Shown here: one piece after another, positions 19,895 to 28,883 of the stretch
Layout: every line of letters begins with the position of its first letter
Numbering within the stretch: the stretch's first letter is position 1
The notes under the pieces: generated by a model
The model's database searches: none
What the model was told of the DNA's origin: nothing
The model's input: the letters and a program-made list of their open reading frames with translations, nothing else
Source of the DNA: Verrucomicrobiia bacterium
Lineage (GTDB): Bacteria; Verrucomicrobiota; Verrucomicrobiia; Palsa-1439
Assembly (NCBI GenBank): GCA_022072455.1
Contig: JAJVHY010000023.1
Coordinates: 62,001 to 126,000 of the forward strand
Length of the DNA stretch: 64,000 nt
Reading direction: 5' to 3'
Translations under genes and position numbers: made by a program

Positions 19895-20727
19895 GTTGGC
19901 TGGCCGAGCCGTGGCAGTATGAGTTTTTCCGGACCGGCCTGCTGGCGGTGCTGCTGGCGGGCGTGTTGTGTGCATGGGTGGGCTGTTACGTGGTGCTGCG
20001 GCGCATGGCGTTTCTTGGTGACGGGTTGTCGCATGCGGTCTTGCCGGGGTTGGTCGTGGCTTACATTGGCGGCTGGCCGTTGTGGACCGGCGCGTTGGTG
20101 GCGGCGTTGGTGACCACCGCCGGGATCGGTTGGGCGGGGCGCCGGCAACAGGTGACTGAGGACAGCGCCATCGGGGTGTGGTACACGACGATGTTCGCGC
20201 TGGGCTTGGTGCTGATGCAACGCGCCGGGTCGTACCGCTCCGTCACGCATCTGCTGTTCGGCGATGTGCTGGGCGTGACCCGCGGCGACGTGGCGGTGTT
20301 GGCGGTGTTGACGGTGTTGGTAAGCGGCACGTTGTGGTTGCTGCACAAGGAGCTCGAATTGACGACGTTTGATCCCCAACACGCGGAGTCCGTTGGCTTG
20401 CGCCCCGAATGGCTGCGCGGCATCCTGCTCGTCTTGCTGGCCGTGACGATTGTCGCAACCATCCAAACGGTGGGCGTCCTGCTTACCAGCGCGCTGCTGG
20501 TCACGCCGGCAGCGGCAGCGGGTTTGGTGACCCGGCGGTTGCTAATGATGATGGCGGTGGCGACCGGGATCGCAGTCCTGGCTGGGGTGGGTGGGTTGTA
20601 CGCCTCGTACTACCGGCAATTGCCTTCCGGGGCGACCATTGTGCTGTTTTGTGCGCTGGCCTTTGGCGTCGCGCGGTGCGAAGCTTGGCGCCGGCGCCAC
20701 TGCCGAACCAACAGAGTTCATCCATGA
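19891..20727 (+). CDS. Metal ABC transporter permease, ZnuB family (first permease)
   Basis: Inner-membrane permease of 278 residues with roughly eight hydrophobic segments and the ABC-3 family pattern: GCYVVLRRMAFLGDGLSHAVLPGLV near the N-terminus, GDVLGVTRGDV mid-chain, and FDPQHAESVGLRPEW in the cytoplasmic coupling loop. ATG 19891 overlaps the ATPase stop as ATGA and has GGGAGG upstream. It forms a transporter pair with the preceding ATPase, and its stop overlaps the second ATPase as ATGA. Confidence 0.93.
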   Translation: MSWLAEPWQYEFFRTGLLAVLLAGVLCAWVGCYVVLRRMAFLGDGLSHAVLPGLVVAYIGGWPLWTGALVAALVTTAGIGWAGRRQQVTEDSAIGVWYTTMFALGLVLMQRAGSYRSVTHLLFGDVLGVTRGDVAVLAVLTVLVSGTLWLLHKELELTTFDPQHAESVGLRPEWLRGILLVLLAVTIVATIQTVGVLLTSALLVTPAAAAGLVTRRLLMMMAVATGIAVLAGVGGLYASYYRQLPSGATIVLFCALAFGVARCEAWRRRHCRTNRVHP

Positions 20728-21518
20728 CTGAGCTGATTCGCTTCGATAATGTGACGCTGGGTTACCGGCGGCGGGTGGTGCTGGAGGATTTGAATTTCAG
20801 CATTCGTGACGGGGAGTTTTTCGGCATTGTGGGCGCGAACGGGTCCGGTAAGACTACTATTTTACGGGCGTTGCTGGGGATTTTGAAACCGCACCGCGGT
20901 CAGATCTTCGGGTATTTGCCGGCTGGCGAGGCGTTGCCGGAAGGCGGGCGAGTGGTGCTGAATGAGATGCCGGGCGCGCTGCGGTTTGGCTATGTGCCAC
21001 AACGGGGTTTTCTGGATGAGATGTATCCACTGACCGGCCGCGACATTGTGTTGATGGGGCGGGCGGCGGTGTGCGGGCCGTTGCAGTGGCCGGGCGTGCG
21101 CGACCGGCAAGTCGTGCAGGAAGCTCTTGAACATGTCGGGGCCGGCGAGTTGGCGGACCGGCCGTTTCGGGCATTGTCGGGCGGGCAGAAGCAACGGGTG
21201 TTGATTGCGCGGGCGTTGGCGTCGGAGTCGCGCTTGTTGGTGCTGGATGAGCCGACGGATGGGATGGATCTCGAAGGGCAGCGCAGTATTTTGGATTTGA
21301 TTTTCCGGTTGCGCGCGGAGACCGGCATCACGGTGGTGTATGTGACGCACCGCTTGAATGAGTTGACGAATGTGGTGCAGCGGTTGTTGTTGTTGCATGC
21401 CGGTCAGGTGCGCGTCGGGACGGCGGACGAGGTCTTGACCAGCGAAGTTTTGAGCGCGGTGTATGGCGTGCCGGTGCGGGTGGAGCTAATTGAGGGGCGG
21501 CGGGTGATTCTCGCATGA
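20724..21518 (+). CDS. Metal ABC transporter ATP-binding protein (second ATPase)
   Basis: Second ABC ATPase, 264 residues, clearly distinct from the first. Walker A GANGSGKTTILRALLG, Q-loop PQRGFLDEMYPLTGRD, signature LSGGQKQRVLIARALA, Walker B LLVLDEPTDGMD and H-loop VTHRLNE. The ATG at 20724 overlaps the first permease stop, and its own stop overlaps the second permease as ATGA. Together with that permease it makes a second complete membrane core. Confidence 0.93.
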   Translation: MTELIRFDNVTLGYRRRVVLEDLNFSIRDGEFFGIVGANGSGKTTILRALLGILKPHRGQIFGYLPAGEALPEGGRVVLNEMPGALRFGYVPQRGFLDEMYPLTGRDIVLMGRAAVCGPLQWPGVRDRQVVQEALEHVGAGELADRPFRALSGGQKQRVLIARALASESRLLVLDEPTDGMDLEGQRSILDLIFRLRAETGITVVYVTHRLNELTNVVQRLLLLHAGQVRVGTADEVLTSEVLSAVYGVPVRVELIEGRRVILA

Positions 21519-22369
21519 GCAAGCTGCTTGAAATGTTCCAGCAGGATTTCATGTTGAGCGTGCTGGCTGGGACGGTAATCGTGGCGGGGTTGTGCGCGTA
21601 CCTCGGCGTGTTCATTGTGTTGCGGCGGGCGGTGTTTGTCGGGGCGGCGCTGGCGCAGGTAAGTTCGCTCGGAGTGGCGGTGGCGTTGTGGTTGGGTGGG
21701 GCGTTCGGGTTGGTCGGCGGTCATGATTTGCCGTGGTGGGGACAACCGTTGGCGTTGTTGCTGACGCTCGGGGCAGCGGTGGCGTTGGCGATTCAATACC
21801 GGGAACGTTCGTTGCCGCGCGAGACGTTGGTGGGGGTGGTGTATGCGGCGGCAGCGGGGGCGGCGATTTTGGTGGTGGCGGTGACGGCCGGTGGGGAGGC
21901 GGCGGTGGTGAATCTGTTGTTTGGGAATGTGCTGACGATCAGCGGAAGTGGGGTGGCAGGCTTGGTGGTATTGGCGGTGGTCATTGGTGTGGTTCACGGG
22001 TTGTTTTTCAAGGAGTTCCTCTTTTCCGCATTCGATCCCGATATGGCGACGGCGTTGGGGGTCCGGGCGCGGACGTGGAATGTGCTGTTGTTTCTGACGA
22101 TTGGGGTGACGATCTCGTTCGCGATTCGGGCGGCGGGAGCGTTGGTGGTGTTCAACTTTCTCGTCTTGCCGGCGGCAACGGGGTTGTTGCTCGGAGGACG
22201 GATGCGTTCGGTATTGGTGATTGCAGTCTTGGCCGGCGTGGTGGCGACGGTGGCCGGCGTGGCGATTTCTTATGTGGGGGATTTGCCAACCGGGCCGACG
22301 ATTGTCGCGGTGAGTGTGACGTTTTGTGCTTTGGCGGCGATTGCGAAGCGGCTCTGGCGGGCTGATTGA
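21515..22369 (+). CDS. Metal ABC transporter permease, ZnuB family (second permease)
   Basis: Second ABC-3 family permease, 284 residues, with eight or so hydrophobic segments. Family landmarks: FIVLRRAVFVGAALAQVSSLG, LLFGNVLTISGSG and the coupling-loop FDPDMATALGVRARTW. The divergence from the first permease is large, so this is not a recent tandem duplication. It is the last gene of the island; the next gene (HNH) begins after a 37-base gap and is functionally unrelated. Confidence 0.93.
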   Translation: MSKLLEMFQQDFMLSVLAGTVIVAGLCAYLGVFIVLRRAVFVGAALAQVSSLGVAVALWLGGAFGLVGGHDLPWWGQPLALLLTLGAAVALAIQYRERSLPRETLVGVVYAAAAGAAILVVAVTAGGEAAVVNLLFGNVLTISGSGVAGLVVLAVVIGVVHGLFFKEFLFSAFDPDMATALGVRARTWNVLLFLTIGVTISFAIRAAGALVVFNFLVLPAATGLLLGGRMRSVLVIAVLAGVVATVAGVAISYVGDLPTGPTIVAVSVTFCALAAIAKRLWRAD

Positions 22370-22406
22370 CGTTGAGGCGGACGGTATGGTAGCTTCACCA
22401 CGCTGT

Positions 22407-23021
22407 ATGAGAAACGTGCTCAATGAGAACGTGCTTGTGCTCAACCGGCTCTGGCAGGCGATCAATGTCTGCACGGTCGAGCGCGCGTTTACGTTGTTGT
22501 ACATGGGACATGCCGAGGTTGTGACAGAGAATGACGGCGAGTTTCAGACTTTTGATTTCCACGAGTGGCGTGATGTGACGCGGGACCATGCCGGTGAGGA
22601 CGTGGTGCGGACGATTTCATTTAACATCCGCATTCCCCGCGTGATCTTGTTGTTGTTTTTCGACCGGCTGCCGCACAAGGAAGTGAAGTTCACCCGGCAC
22701 AACATCTTCGAGCGCGACCGGAACACCTGCCAGTATTGCGCCAAGCACTTCGACCGGCGCGAACTCAATCTCGACCACATCATCCCGCGCGACCGCGGCG
22801 GGACGACGACATGGGAGAATATTGTTTGCGCTTGCATTCCGTGCAACACGCGCAAGGCCAATCGCACGCCGACGGAAGCCGGGATGCATTTAATCCGCAA
22901 ACCGAAACGCCCGAAGTGGCGGCCGTTTGTGAACGTCACCATCGGTGCCGTCGCGCACGACAGTTGGAAGCACTTCCTCGATCTCGCCTACTGGAACGTG
23001 GAGTTGGGCGAAGAGTTGTAG
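22407..23021 (+). CDS. HNH endonuclease
   Basis: About 204 residues. The C-terminal half holds the HNH nuclease: RHNIFERDRNTCQYC, then LNLDHIIPRDRGG with the catalytic His, then WENIVCACIPCNTRKANRTP, so two Cys-x-x-Cys pairs bind a structural zinc. The N-terminal half (VLNENVLVLNRLWQAIN, then FTLLYMGHAEVV) is the conserved extension of a widespread bacterial HNH family whose cellular role is not settled. I start at ATG 22407, directly ahead of the conserved block; ATG 22386 would add seven residues. Nothing nearby suggests restriction or a mobile intron, so it may be a housekeeping nuclease. Confidence 0.88.
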   Translation: MRNVLNENVLVLNRLWQAINVCTVERAFTLLYMGHAEVVTENDGEFQTFDFHEWRDVTRDHAGEDVVRTISFNIRIPRVILLLFFDRLPHKEVKFTRHNIFERDRNTCQYCAKHFDRRELNLDHIIPRDRGGTTTWENIVCACIPCNTRKANRTPTEAGMHLIRKPKRPKWRPFVNVTIGAVAHDSWKHFLDLAYWNVELGEEL

Positions 23022-23022
23022 G

Positions 23023-25206
23023 TTACTGTAACCGGACTTTGGCGCGGTAAAATCCGGCCGGGCCAGTCGTGGGCAGCGCGTAAATTACCTCATTCCCGTC
23101 GCCAAGAATGTTGGTGTAACCGAGAACTGGTTGCCAATCGTGAATAAAAAGGTCGGCACAGTATTCGAGGTCGTAGTATCGCTCCAGTCCAGTGTAGCCG
23201 GGGCCGCTCGTCGCCAGGGTCGGGAATCGGACACTGGTCTGATCAATCTGAATTTCCAAGCGGCTGGTGGTATTCGTGGGAATGGTGCCGAGGACGTACT
23301 CTTGCCGCTTTGTAAAACCATCGCCATCGGTATCCGAATCGGCAGTGCCGGCGAACATTGTTTCCCACGCATCCGGCAATCCATTGAGGTCGGCATCTTC
23401 CATGTCGTCGCTTCCTTCGACGGTCAACGTGGCGACGGTGCTGCGGACGGAGTAGGGGTGACCATCGGTGATCAATACGTCATAGTCCCCGGCGTCGGCG
23501 AGTTGGACGTTGGGGAGCGAGCAGGTGGCATTGGTTTGGTCCGGGAGGGCAACGCCGTTGCGGAACCAGGCGAACACGGCGACTGGAGTGCCGGTGGCTT
23601 GAACCGAGAACGCGGCGGTGGCGCCGACTTGGGCGGTGAAATTGGTTGGTTGTTTCGCGAGGCTCGGCGGGCCGACGGTCAGGCTTCCACCGGCAAAATA
23701 GCGCGCGCGTGCTGGGATTTCCTTAATGGCGGTACGGGTGAGGGGCAGGCCGATGGTGGGGAATTCGTTGGTGATGTTCCAATACACCGGCACGGAGGGC
23801 AAAATGGATGGATCGTTGGTGAGATAGTAAGAATAGTCGGAAAGCGTGGTGGTGCCGGGGGCTTGGACGCCGTCGGATTGGGTGTTGTTGCCGTGGGCGA
23901 AATTGCCGGAGCCTTTGAGCAGCCAGCCGTCGTAGAGTAACGCCCAGAGTGATGGCGAAGTGTACGTTTCATTGCCGACCAGATTGACATTGGTGCAGCC
24001 GTTATCGGTAATATTGATGCCACCGTACTCGGCGCGGTTTCGTACGAATGTATTGAATGGGCCATTCGCGCCGCTGTTAGCGTCGGCTTGGATGTTCTGG
24101 ACGATATTCCCTTCAAACAGATTTCCAAACGCATAACTGCCATGCAAATTGATGTCGGCGGCGAAGTCGGGATAGGTTTCAGTGCGAGTTTGTTCGCGGG
24201 AGTAGTTATAGCCGAGAACATTGCCATTGGCGCCGGCATGGAGGGACATTGAGTGCCGCAGTTTGCGGAAGATGCTGTTTTCGATCAGACACTCGCCGGG
24301 GTGAAACTGCATTTTGGTACCATAGCCGGAGCCGCCCCCGTCGACTTCGTAGGGACTGTGGAAGTAGCAGCCGCTGATCGTGAGCTTGGTGCTGCGTTCC
24401 ACACCGACGTTGGCGCCGAAACCATTGGTGCCTTCGACGCCGCGCACCCAACAGTTGGCGGCAAAGCTGAAATGGATCGTGTGCTTGTTGTTGCGCGTCG
24501 TGTTGTCGCCGGCGACTTGCCGGGCAACGCGGAGATTTTCGATGCCGACATTTTGGATCGGCGTCACTTTGCGGATGAGCGGATTCTGGGCCGCCTTGAA
24601 CGTGAAGCGCAGCGGATTGACCAGCGTAAGTGTGTTGCCGGTGACGGACGCGATTCGAATCATCTGTCCGACGCTGTTGTCGTATCCGGCGGGAATGCCC
24701 ATGGCCGGGTCATTGGTCTGGTAGATCTCGGCCAGATCCCCGGCAGCGAACGCGCTGCCGTTGGCGACTTCGATAGTGGACGAGTGCATGTTGTACCCGC
24801 CAGTCACCGACTGGGTCGCGCCGGCGGTGCCGACGGATTTGATGATGTGATCCGAGATGAAGGTGCCGAGGAGGATGGTCGTATTGCCGGTGCGTTCGCC
24901 GCGGAGCACGACGCCGCTGACGAGGTTGATACGTTCGTTGCACAAATACGTGCCGGCCGGGAAGTACACTACACCGGGTTGCCCCCCGAATGAGTTGATT
25001 GCGTTCTGTATGGCGAGCCGGTCGTCGGTGACGCCATTGCCGACTGCACCAAAGTCGCGCACGTTTTTGATTGTCGCCGGGGAGGGGATTTCGCCGGGGT
25101 AGCCGGCGGATTGCCACGCTTCCGGAAAGGTCCGTTCCATGGGGATGTGTTGCGCGGCGTGAATGCTGACGGTGGTGAAGGCCAAGAGAAAAAGAAGCAT
25201 CCGCAT
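23023..25206 (-). CDS. Secreted pectate-lyase-like right-handed beta-helix protein with Ig-like domain
   Basis: Exported protein of 727 residues with signal peptide MLLFLLAFTTVSIHA. The first part (VRDFGAVGNGVTDDRLAIQNAI, VVYFPAGTYLCN, VVLRGERTGNTTIL) is the typical start of the pectate-lyase/glycosyl-hydrolase-28-like beta-helix superfamily. The helix runs to about residue 480. An Ig-like domain follows (LAKQPTNFTAQVGATAAFSVQATG, about 500-580), then an acidic calcium-loop-like stretch (DADLNGLPDAWETMF, DSDTDGDGFTKRQEYV) and a C-terminal module ending FYRAKVRLQ, similar to the S8 protease at the window start. Probable role: binding or cleaving an extracellular polysaccharide; catalytic residues were not identified. 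Confidence 0.82.
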   Translation of the reverse strand: MRMLLFLLAFTTVSIHAAQHIPMERTFPEAWQSAGYPGEIPSPATIKNVRDFGAVGNGVTDDRLAIQNAINSFGGQPGVVYFPAGTYLCNERINLVSGVVLRGERTGNTTILLGTFISDHIIKSVGTAGATQSVTGGYNMHSSTIEVANGSAFAAGDLAEIYQTNDPAMGIPAGYDNSVGQMIRIASVTGNTLTLVNPLRFTFKAAQNPLIRKVTPIQNVGIENLRVARQVAGDNTTRNNKHTIHFSFAANCWVRGVEGTNGFGANVGVERSTKLTISGCYFHSPYEVDGGGSGYGTKMQFHPGECLIENSIFRKLRHSMSLHAGANGNVLGYNYSREQTRTETYPDFAADINLHGSYAFGNLFEGNIVQNIQADANSGANGPFNTFVRNRAEYGGINITDNGCTNVNLVGNETYTSPSLWALLYDGWLLKGSGNFAHGNNTQSDGVQAPGTTTLSDYSYYLTNDPSILPSVPVYWNITNEFPTIGLPLTRTAIKEIPARARYFAGGSLTVGPPSLAKQPTNFTAQVGATAAFSVQATGTPVAVFAWFRNGVALPDQTNATCSLPNVQLADAGDYDVLITDGHPYSVRSTVATLTVEGSDDMEDADLNGLPDAWETMFAGTADSDTDGDGFTKRQEYVLGTIPTNTTSRLEIQIDQTSVRFPTLATSGPGYTGLERYYDLEYCADLFIHDWQPVLGYTNILGDGNEVIYALPTTGPAGFYRAKVRLQ

Positions 25207-25303
25207 ATGTGGGTATTATATTCTATTGATGTGAAATCGTCGAGTGATTTTGGCGGACAGTGTTCCCTTTGACACCCCTTTGAGTTGCCGTTAGTATCAA
25301 AAG

Positions 25304-26125
25304 GTGGCCACCAAGCTCGACAATTTGCATGCGCTCCTGCGTTCCTGTGGGCGGACTTTGGTGGCGTATTCGGGTGGGGTGGATAGCGTGTTGTTGGCGA
25401 AGGTGGCGCATGATGTTTTGGGGGCGCAGACGTTGGCGGTAATCGCGGATTCGCCGAGTCTGCCACGCCGGGAGCTGAAGGATGCCATGGCAATCGCCGC
25501 GCGGTTTGGCTTCCCGGTGCGCGTCATCAAGACCAATGAGATGACAGATCAGAATTACACGAGCAATCCGGTGAATCGCTGTTATTTTTGCAAGTCGGAG
25601 TTGTTTGATGAGTTGCATGGGCTGGCGAAGGCGGAAGGATGGGCGACGATTGTGTACGGCGAAAATTCCAGCGATATGGGGGACTTTCGGCCGGGAGCGG
25701 TCGCGGCCAGAGAATATCAAGTGCGGGCGCCGTTGAAGGAGGTTGGGTTGACAAAGGCGGAAATTCGTGAGCTTTCGGCAAAACTTGGGTTGCCAACGGC
25801 CGATAAGCCACAGATGGCGTGTTTGTCGTCGCGGATTCCGTATGGCGAGCCGGTCACTGATGAGGCATTGGCGATGATCGAGGCGGCGGAGAATGTGTTG
25901 CGCGATGCCGGTTTTTATGACGTACGGGTTCGGCATCACAAAACTATCGCCCGCATTGAAGTTGGCCCCGAGGAGATGAGCCGGTTTCTTGAGGATGAAT
26001 TGCGGGAGGCGGTAGCCAAGTCATTACAGGTCATCGGCTACGCGTACGTGACGCTGGATTTGCAGGGATACCGGCGGGGTAGTACAAACGAAGTTGTCAT
26101 GAAAACAAAAGGGACACGGGGATGA
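25304..26125 (+). CDS. larE: ATP-dependent sacrificial sulfur transferase LarE
   Basis: PP-loop enzyme of 273 residues. LarE adenylates the carboxylates of P2CMN and donates sulfur for the nickel-pincer cofactor of lactate racemase-type enzymes. The PP-loop AYSGGVDSVLLAKVA is at residues 19-33, and the LarE-specific blocks NRCYFCKSELFDEL and KPQMACLSSRIPYGEPV follow; the Cys in MACLSSR is the position of the sacrificial cysteine in the Lactobacillus enzyme. GTG 25304 is used because the PP-loop sits at the normal distance. No larA, larB or larC is in the window. Instead it heads an operon with a coiled-coil protein and thiGHS, joined by ATGA overlaps, which may mean a thiazole-related role (inference). 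Confidence 0.9.
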   Translation: MATKLDNLHALLRSCGRTLVAYSGGVDSVLLAKVAHDVLGAQTLAVIADSPSLPRRELKDAMAIAARFGFPVRVIKTNEMTDQNYTSNPVNRCYFCKSELFDELHGLAKAEGWATIVYGENSSDMGDFRPGAVAAREYQVRAPLKEVGLTKAEIRELSAKLGLPTADKPQMACLSSRIPYGEPVTDEALAMIEAAENVLRDAGFYDVRVRHHKTIARIEVGPEEMSRFLEDELREAVAKSLQVIGYAYVTLDLQGYRRGSTNEVVMKTKGTRG

Positions 26126-26790
26126 AAATTGCCGTGATTGTCTTGGCCATTGCGTTGGCCCTGGTTGGTGTTTTGTATTTTCAGAGTGAAGTTACCAAGC
26201 GCGAGCAGGCAGAGTGGATGGACTTGGCTCACGAGCAACTTGACCTTTCCCGTGACCGGCTCGCCGCAGCCAGTAATCGGGTGGCCGAGGCCGAAGTTGA
26301 ATTGTTGGCGTTGCGCGCGCAACTGACAAGGCAGATGGCGGAGGTCACTGCTCTCAGCGCGGACAAAGCCAGAGCGGAGGCACAGGCTGAGGATTTGCGG
26401 CAGCGGTTGGCGTTACTCGAAAAAGATTTGACCGATGAGAAAGGGCGGCTCGTTTCGATGCAGGAGGAACGGACGGCTATCACCACCAAACTCACCACTG
26501 TGACCGGTGAACTCGGGCGAGTGCGGGGTCAATTGGCCGAATTGCAGAAAACGCACAGTGCAACCACAGCCGAATTGGCTGCGTTGCAGTCCCGCAAAGA
26601 CGAGTTGGAAATGGAGCGGGCTTCCTTGGAGCGTCGGCTCAACGACCTCGACGAACTGCAGGCGCAAATTCGCGTGGTGAAAAAGCGGCTGTGGGATGAG
26701 CGGGTTGCCAACTGGAAGCGCCGGGATGTCGAAAAAGGTTCGGGTGGAAATGCCGGCATTTTGCTACAAGACGGACAGTGGGTGCGATGA
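26122..26790 (+). CDS. Membrane-anchored coiled-coil protein, unknown function
   Basis: Protein of 222 residues. A single N-terminal hydrophobic segment ([19 protein letters not shown]) is followed by about 150 residues of heptad-rich coiled coil high in Glu, Arg, Leu and Ala (for example [19 protein letters not shown]). The last 20 residues are glycine-rich and non-helical ([18 protein letters not shown]). Not assigned to a family. It overlaps larE (ATGA) and thiG (ATGA), so it is co-translated with sulfur-transfer genes, but nothing in it suggests catalysis. It might be an envelope scaffold that only shares transcription. Confidence 0.75.
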   Translation: MKIAVIVLAIALALVGVLYFQSEVTKREQAEWMDLAHEQLDLSRDRLAAASNRVAEAEVELLALRAQLTRQMAEVTALSADKARAEAQAEDLRQRLALLEKDLTDEKGRLVSMQEERTAITTKLTTVTGELGRVRGQLAELQKTHSATTAELAALQSRKDELEMERASLERRLNDLDELQAQIRVVKKRLWDERVANWKRRDVEKGSGGNAGILLQDGQWVR

Positions 26791-27578
26791 CGGACAAAGT
26801 TCAACGTTTACGGGTTGCCGGCTGCGATTTTTCGTCCCGGTTGATCATGGGGACCGGGAAGTTTGCTTCCGGTGACATGATGGCTGCCGCGCTTGAAGCC
26901 AGCGGCACCGAACTCGTGACGGTCGCGTTACGACGGGCGGACTTGACCGGTGGAAAGGACAAGTTTGCGAACATTCTTTCATTCATTGACTCGAAGCGGT
27001 ACCGGCTGTTGCCGAATACGAGTGGGGCGCGGACGGCTGAAGAGGCTTGCCGGCTGGCGCGGTTGGGACGAGAGGCAACGGGGTCGAGCTGGTTGAAATT
27101 GGAGATTCATCCCGATCCCCGGTATCTGTTGCCCGATCCGATTGAGACATTGAAGGCGGCGGAGATTTTGGTGAAGGAAGGTTTTACCGTGCTGCCGTAT
27201 ATCAACGCCGACCCGGTCTTGGCCAAGCGGCTCGAAGATGCCGGCTGTGCGACGGTGATGCCGCTGGGGTCGCCCATCGGCAGTGCCCGGGGATTGGAGA
27301 CGCGGGCGAGTCTGGCGATTATTATCGAACAGGCGACGGTGCCGGTCGTGGTCGATGCCGGTCTTGGTGCTCCTTCACACGCGGCGGCGGCGATGGAACT
27401 CGGAGCGGCGGCGGTATTGGTCAATACCGCCATCGCGGTCGCGACTGACCCGGTACGGATGGCGGAGGCGTTCAAGGCGGCAGTCGAAGCCGGGCGGGCG
27501 GCGTTCGAAATCGGTTTGGCTCCGCAACGCCGCGAAGCTGTCGCGACGAGTCCGTTGACGGGATTTTTGAATTCATGA
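26787..27578 (+). CDS. thiG: Thiazole synthase
   Basis: Forms the thiazole phosphate of thiamine from deoxyxylulose phosphate, dehydroglycine and ThiS thiocarboxylate. TIM-barrel protein of 263 residues. Seen: [16 protein letters not shown] near the N-terminus, [21 protein letters not shown], the Schiff-base lysine in [18 protein letters not shown], and the phosphate-binding [15 protein letters not shown] and [17 protein letters not shown] blocks. ATG 26787 overlaps the preceding stop (ATGA), and the stop overlaps thiH in the same way. ThiG, ThiH and ThiS in one run give the anaerobic-type, tyrosine-derived route to dehydroglycine. Confidence 0.97.
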   Translation: MTDKVQRLRVAGCDFSSRLIMGTGKFASGDMMAAALEASGTELVTVALRRADLTGGKDKFANILSFIDSKRYRLLPNTSGARTAEEACRLARLGREATGSSWLKLEIHPDPRYLLPDPIETLKAAEILVKEGFTVLPYINADPVLAKRLEDAGCATVMPLGSPIGSARGLETRASLAIIIEQATVPVVVDAGLGAPSHAAAAMELGAAAVLVNTAIAVATDPVRMAEAFKAAVEAGRAAFEIGLAPQRREAVATSPLTGFLNS

Positions 27579-28696
27579 GCTTTGTTGAGACATTTAACGC
27601 TTTGCCATTAACCGAATTGCGGCGCTGCGCACCGGCAACGCAGGGTTTGCCAGGGTTTGCGGCGATGTTGGCACCGACGGTTGACTTGGAGGAGTTGGCG
27701 CAACGTGCCCACGCGGTGACGCTCCGGCATTTCGGGCGGGTCATTCGATTGTACGCGCCGCTATACCTTTCCAACGAGTGCATCAATATCTGTAAGTATT
27801 GTGGTTTTTCGCGGGATAATCCCATTTTGCGGGTGACGTTGACTTTGGATCAGGTCGAGGCAGAAGCCCGGTATCTACAAGCGGAAGGATTTCGACACAT
27901 CCTGTTGGTGGCTGGCGAGCATCCGCATTTTGTCTCGAATAACTACTTGCGAGATTGCGTGGCACGCTTGCGGAAAGATTGGCCGAGCGTCTCATTGGAA
28001 GTCGGTCCATTGGAATTGGATGAGTACCGGCCAATTGTGCAGGCGGGGGCGGAGGGATTGGTGGTTTACCAGGAGACTTATGACCGGACGGTCTACAAGT
28101 TCATGCACACCAGCGGTCCGAAGATGAACTTCGACTGGCGATTAGAAACAGCGGAACGGGCGTACGCTGCCGGCTTCAAGCGAATCGGAATCGGCGCACT
28201 ACTTGGTTTGGCGGATTGGCGGACGGAAGCGATTTGTTTGGCGGCACATGTGGAGTATTTACTGAAGAAGTGCTGGCAATCGCAGATTACGATTAGCGTA
28301 CCCCGATTGCGTCCGGCGGCAGGCGAGTTTGAGCCGTTGGTGCATGTAACCGACCGGGAACTGGCTCAGTTTATTTGTGCGATGCGCCTGACATTTCCGG
28401 AAGTTGGAATCGTATTAAGCACCCGTGAGCCGGCCAACCTTCGCGATGGTCTGATCCGACTTGGCGTGACAATGATTAGCGCGGGAAGTCATACGGAACC
28501 TGGTGGTTACACCGGTCAAGGTAAAGACAAGCTACACCTAACGAAAGGCGGTCGTCACATTGAATCGGAAGGTGAACACGCCACGGTTCAGTTTGAAATT
28601 GCCGATAATCGCTCGCCGGCGGAGGTTGCCGGTGTCTTGGCCGGTATGGGGTACGAGGCGGTATGGAAGGATTGGGATAACACCCTCAATGGCTAA
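27575..28696 (+). CDS. thiH: 2-iminoacetate synthase ThiH (radical SAM)
   Basis: Radical SAM enzyme of 373 residues that cleaves tyrosine to dehydroglycine (2-iminoacetate) and p-cresol for the thiazole synthase. The 4Fe-4S motif C-x3-C-x2-C is in [16 protein letters not shown] around residue 68. Family blocks follow: [42 protein letters not shown] and [11 protein letters not shown]. Length matches E. coli ThiH. ATG overlaps the thiG stop, while thiS starts inside its last codons. Confidence 0.97.
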   Translation: MSFVETFNALPLTELRRCAPATQGLPGFAAMLAPTVDLEELAQRAHAVTLRHFGRVIRLYAPLYLSNECINICKYCGFSRDNPILRVTLTLDQVEAEARYLQAEGFRHILLVAGEHPHFVSNNYLRDCVARLRKDWPSVSLEVGPLELDEYRPIVQAGAEGLVVYQETYDRTVYKFMHTSGPKMNFDWRLETAERAYAAGFKRIGIGALLGLADWRTEAICLAAHVEYLLKKCWQSQITISVPRLRPAAGEFEPLVHVTDRELAQFICAMRLTFPEVGIVLSTREPANLRDGLIRLGVTMISAGSHTEPGGYTGQGKDKLHLTKGGRHIESEGEHATVQFEIADNRSPAEVAGVLAGMGYEAVWKDWDNTLNG

Positions 28697-28883
28697 AATC
28701 ATTGCCAACGGCCAAGAAGTTGAAGCTGCTAGTCTCACCGATTTCCTTGCGGGAACCGGGTGGAAGTCGTCGCAGGTAGTCGTCGAACTTAACGGAGAAG
28801 TTGTGGCAAAGGCAAAAATCGCCGACGTTACGCTCAAGGACGGCGACCGGCTTGAAGTAATCGTGCCGGTGGCGGGTGGCTAG
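28689..28883 (+). CDS. thiS: Sulfur carrier protein ThiS
   Basis: Ubiquitin-like carrier of 64 residues. It has the ThiS beta-grasp pattern (IIANGQEVEA, VVVELNGEVV, LKDGDRLEVIVPVAGG) and ends in the Gly-Gly that is adenylated and converted to a thiocarboxylate. The ATG at 28689 lies eight bases inside the thiH 3' end, a common arrangement for coupled genes. No thiF adenylase is nearby. Its TAG stop shares bases with the stop of the converging orphan gene (CTAG). Confidence 0.93.
   Translation: MAKIIANGQEVEAASLTDFLAGTGWKSSQVVVELNGEVVAKAKIADVTLKDGDRLEVIVPVAGG

Noticed and set aside
21404-22504. 366-codon reverse frame over the second permease
   Set aside because: Arg/His/Gln-rich shadow; the forward frame has eight membrane segments and family motifs.
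25207-25303. TPP riboswitch upstream of the larE-thi operon
   Set aside because: No conserved TPP core (such as CTGAGA with its partner loops) was seen in this short leader.
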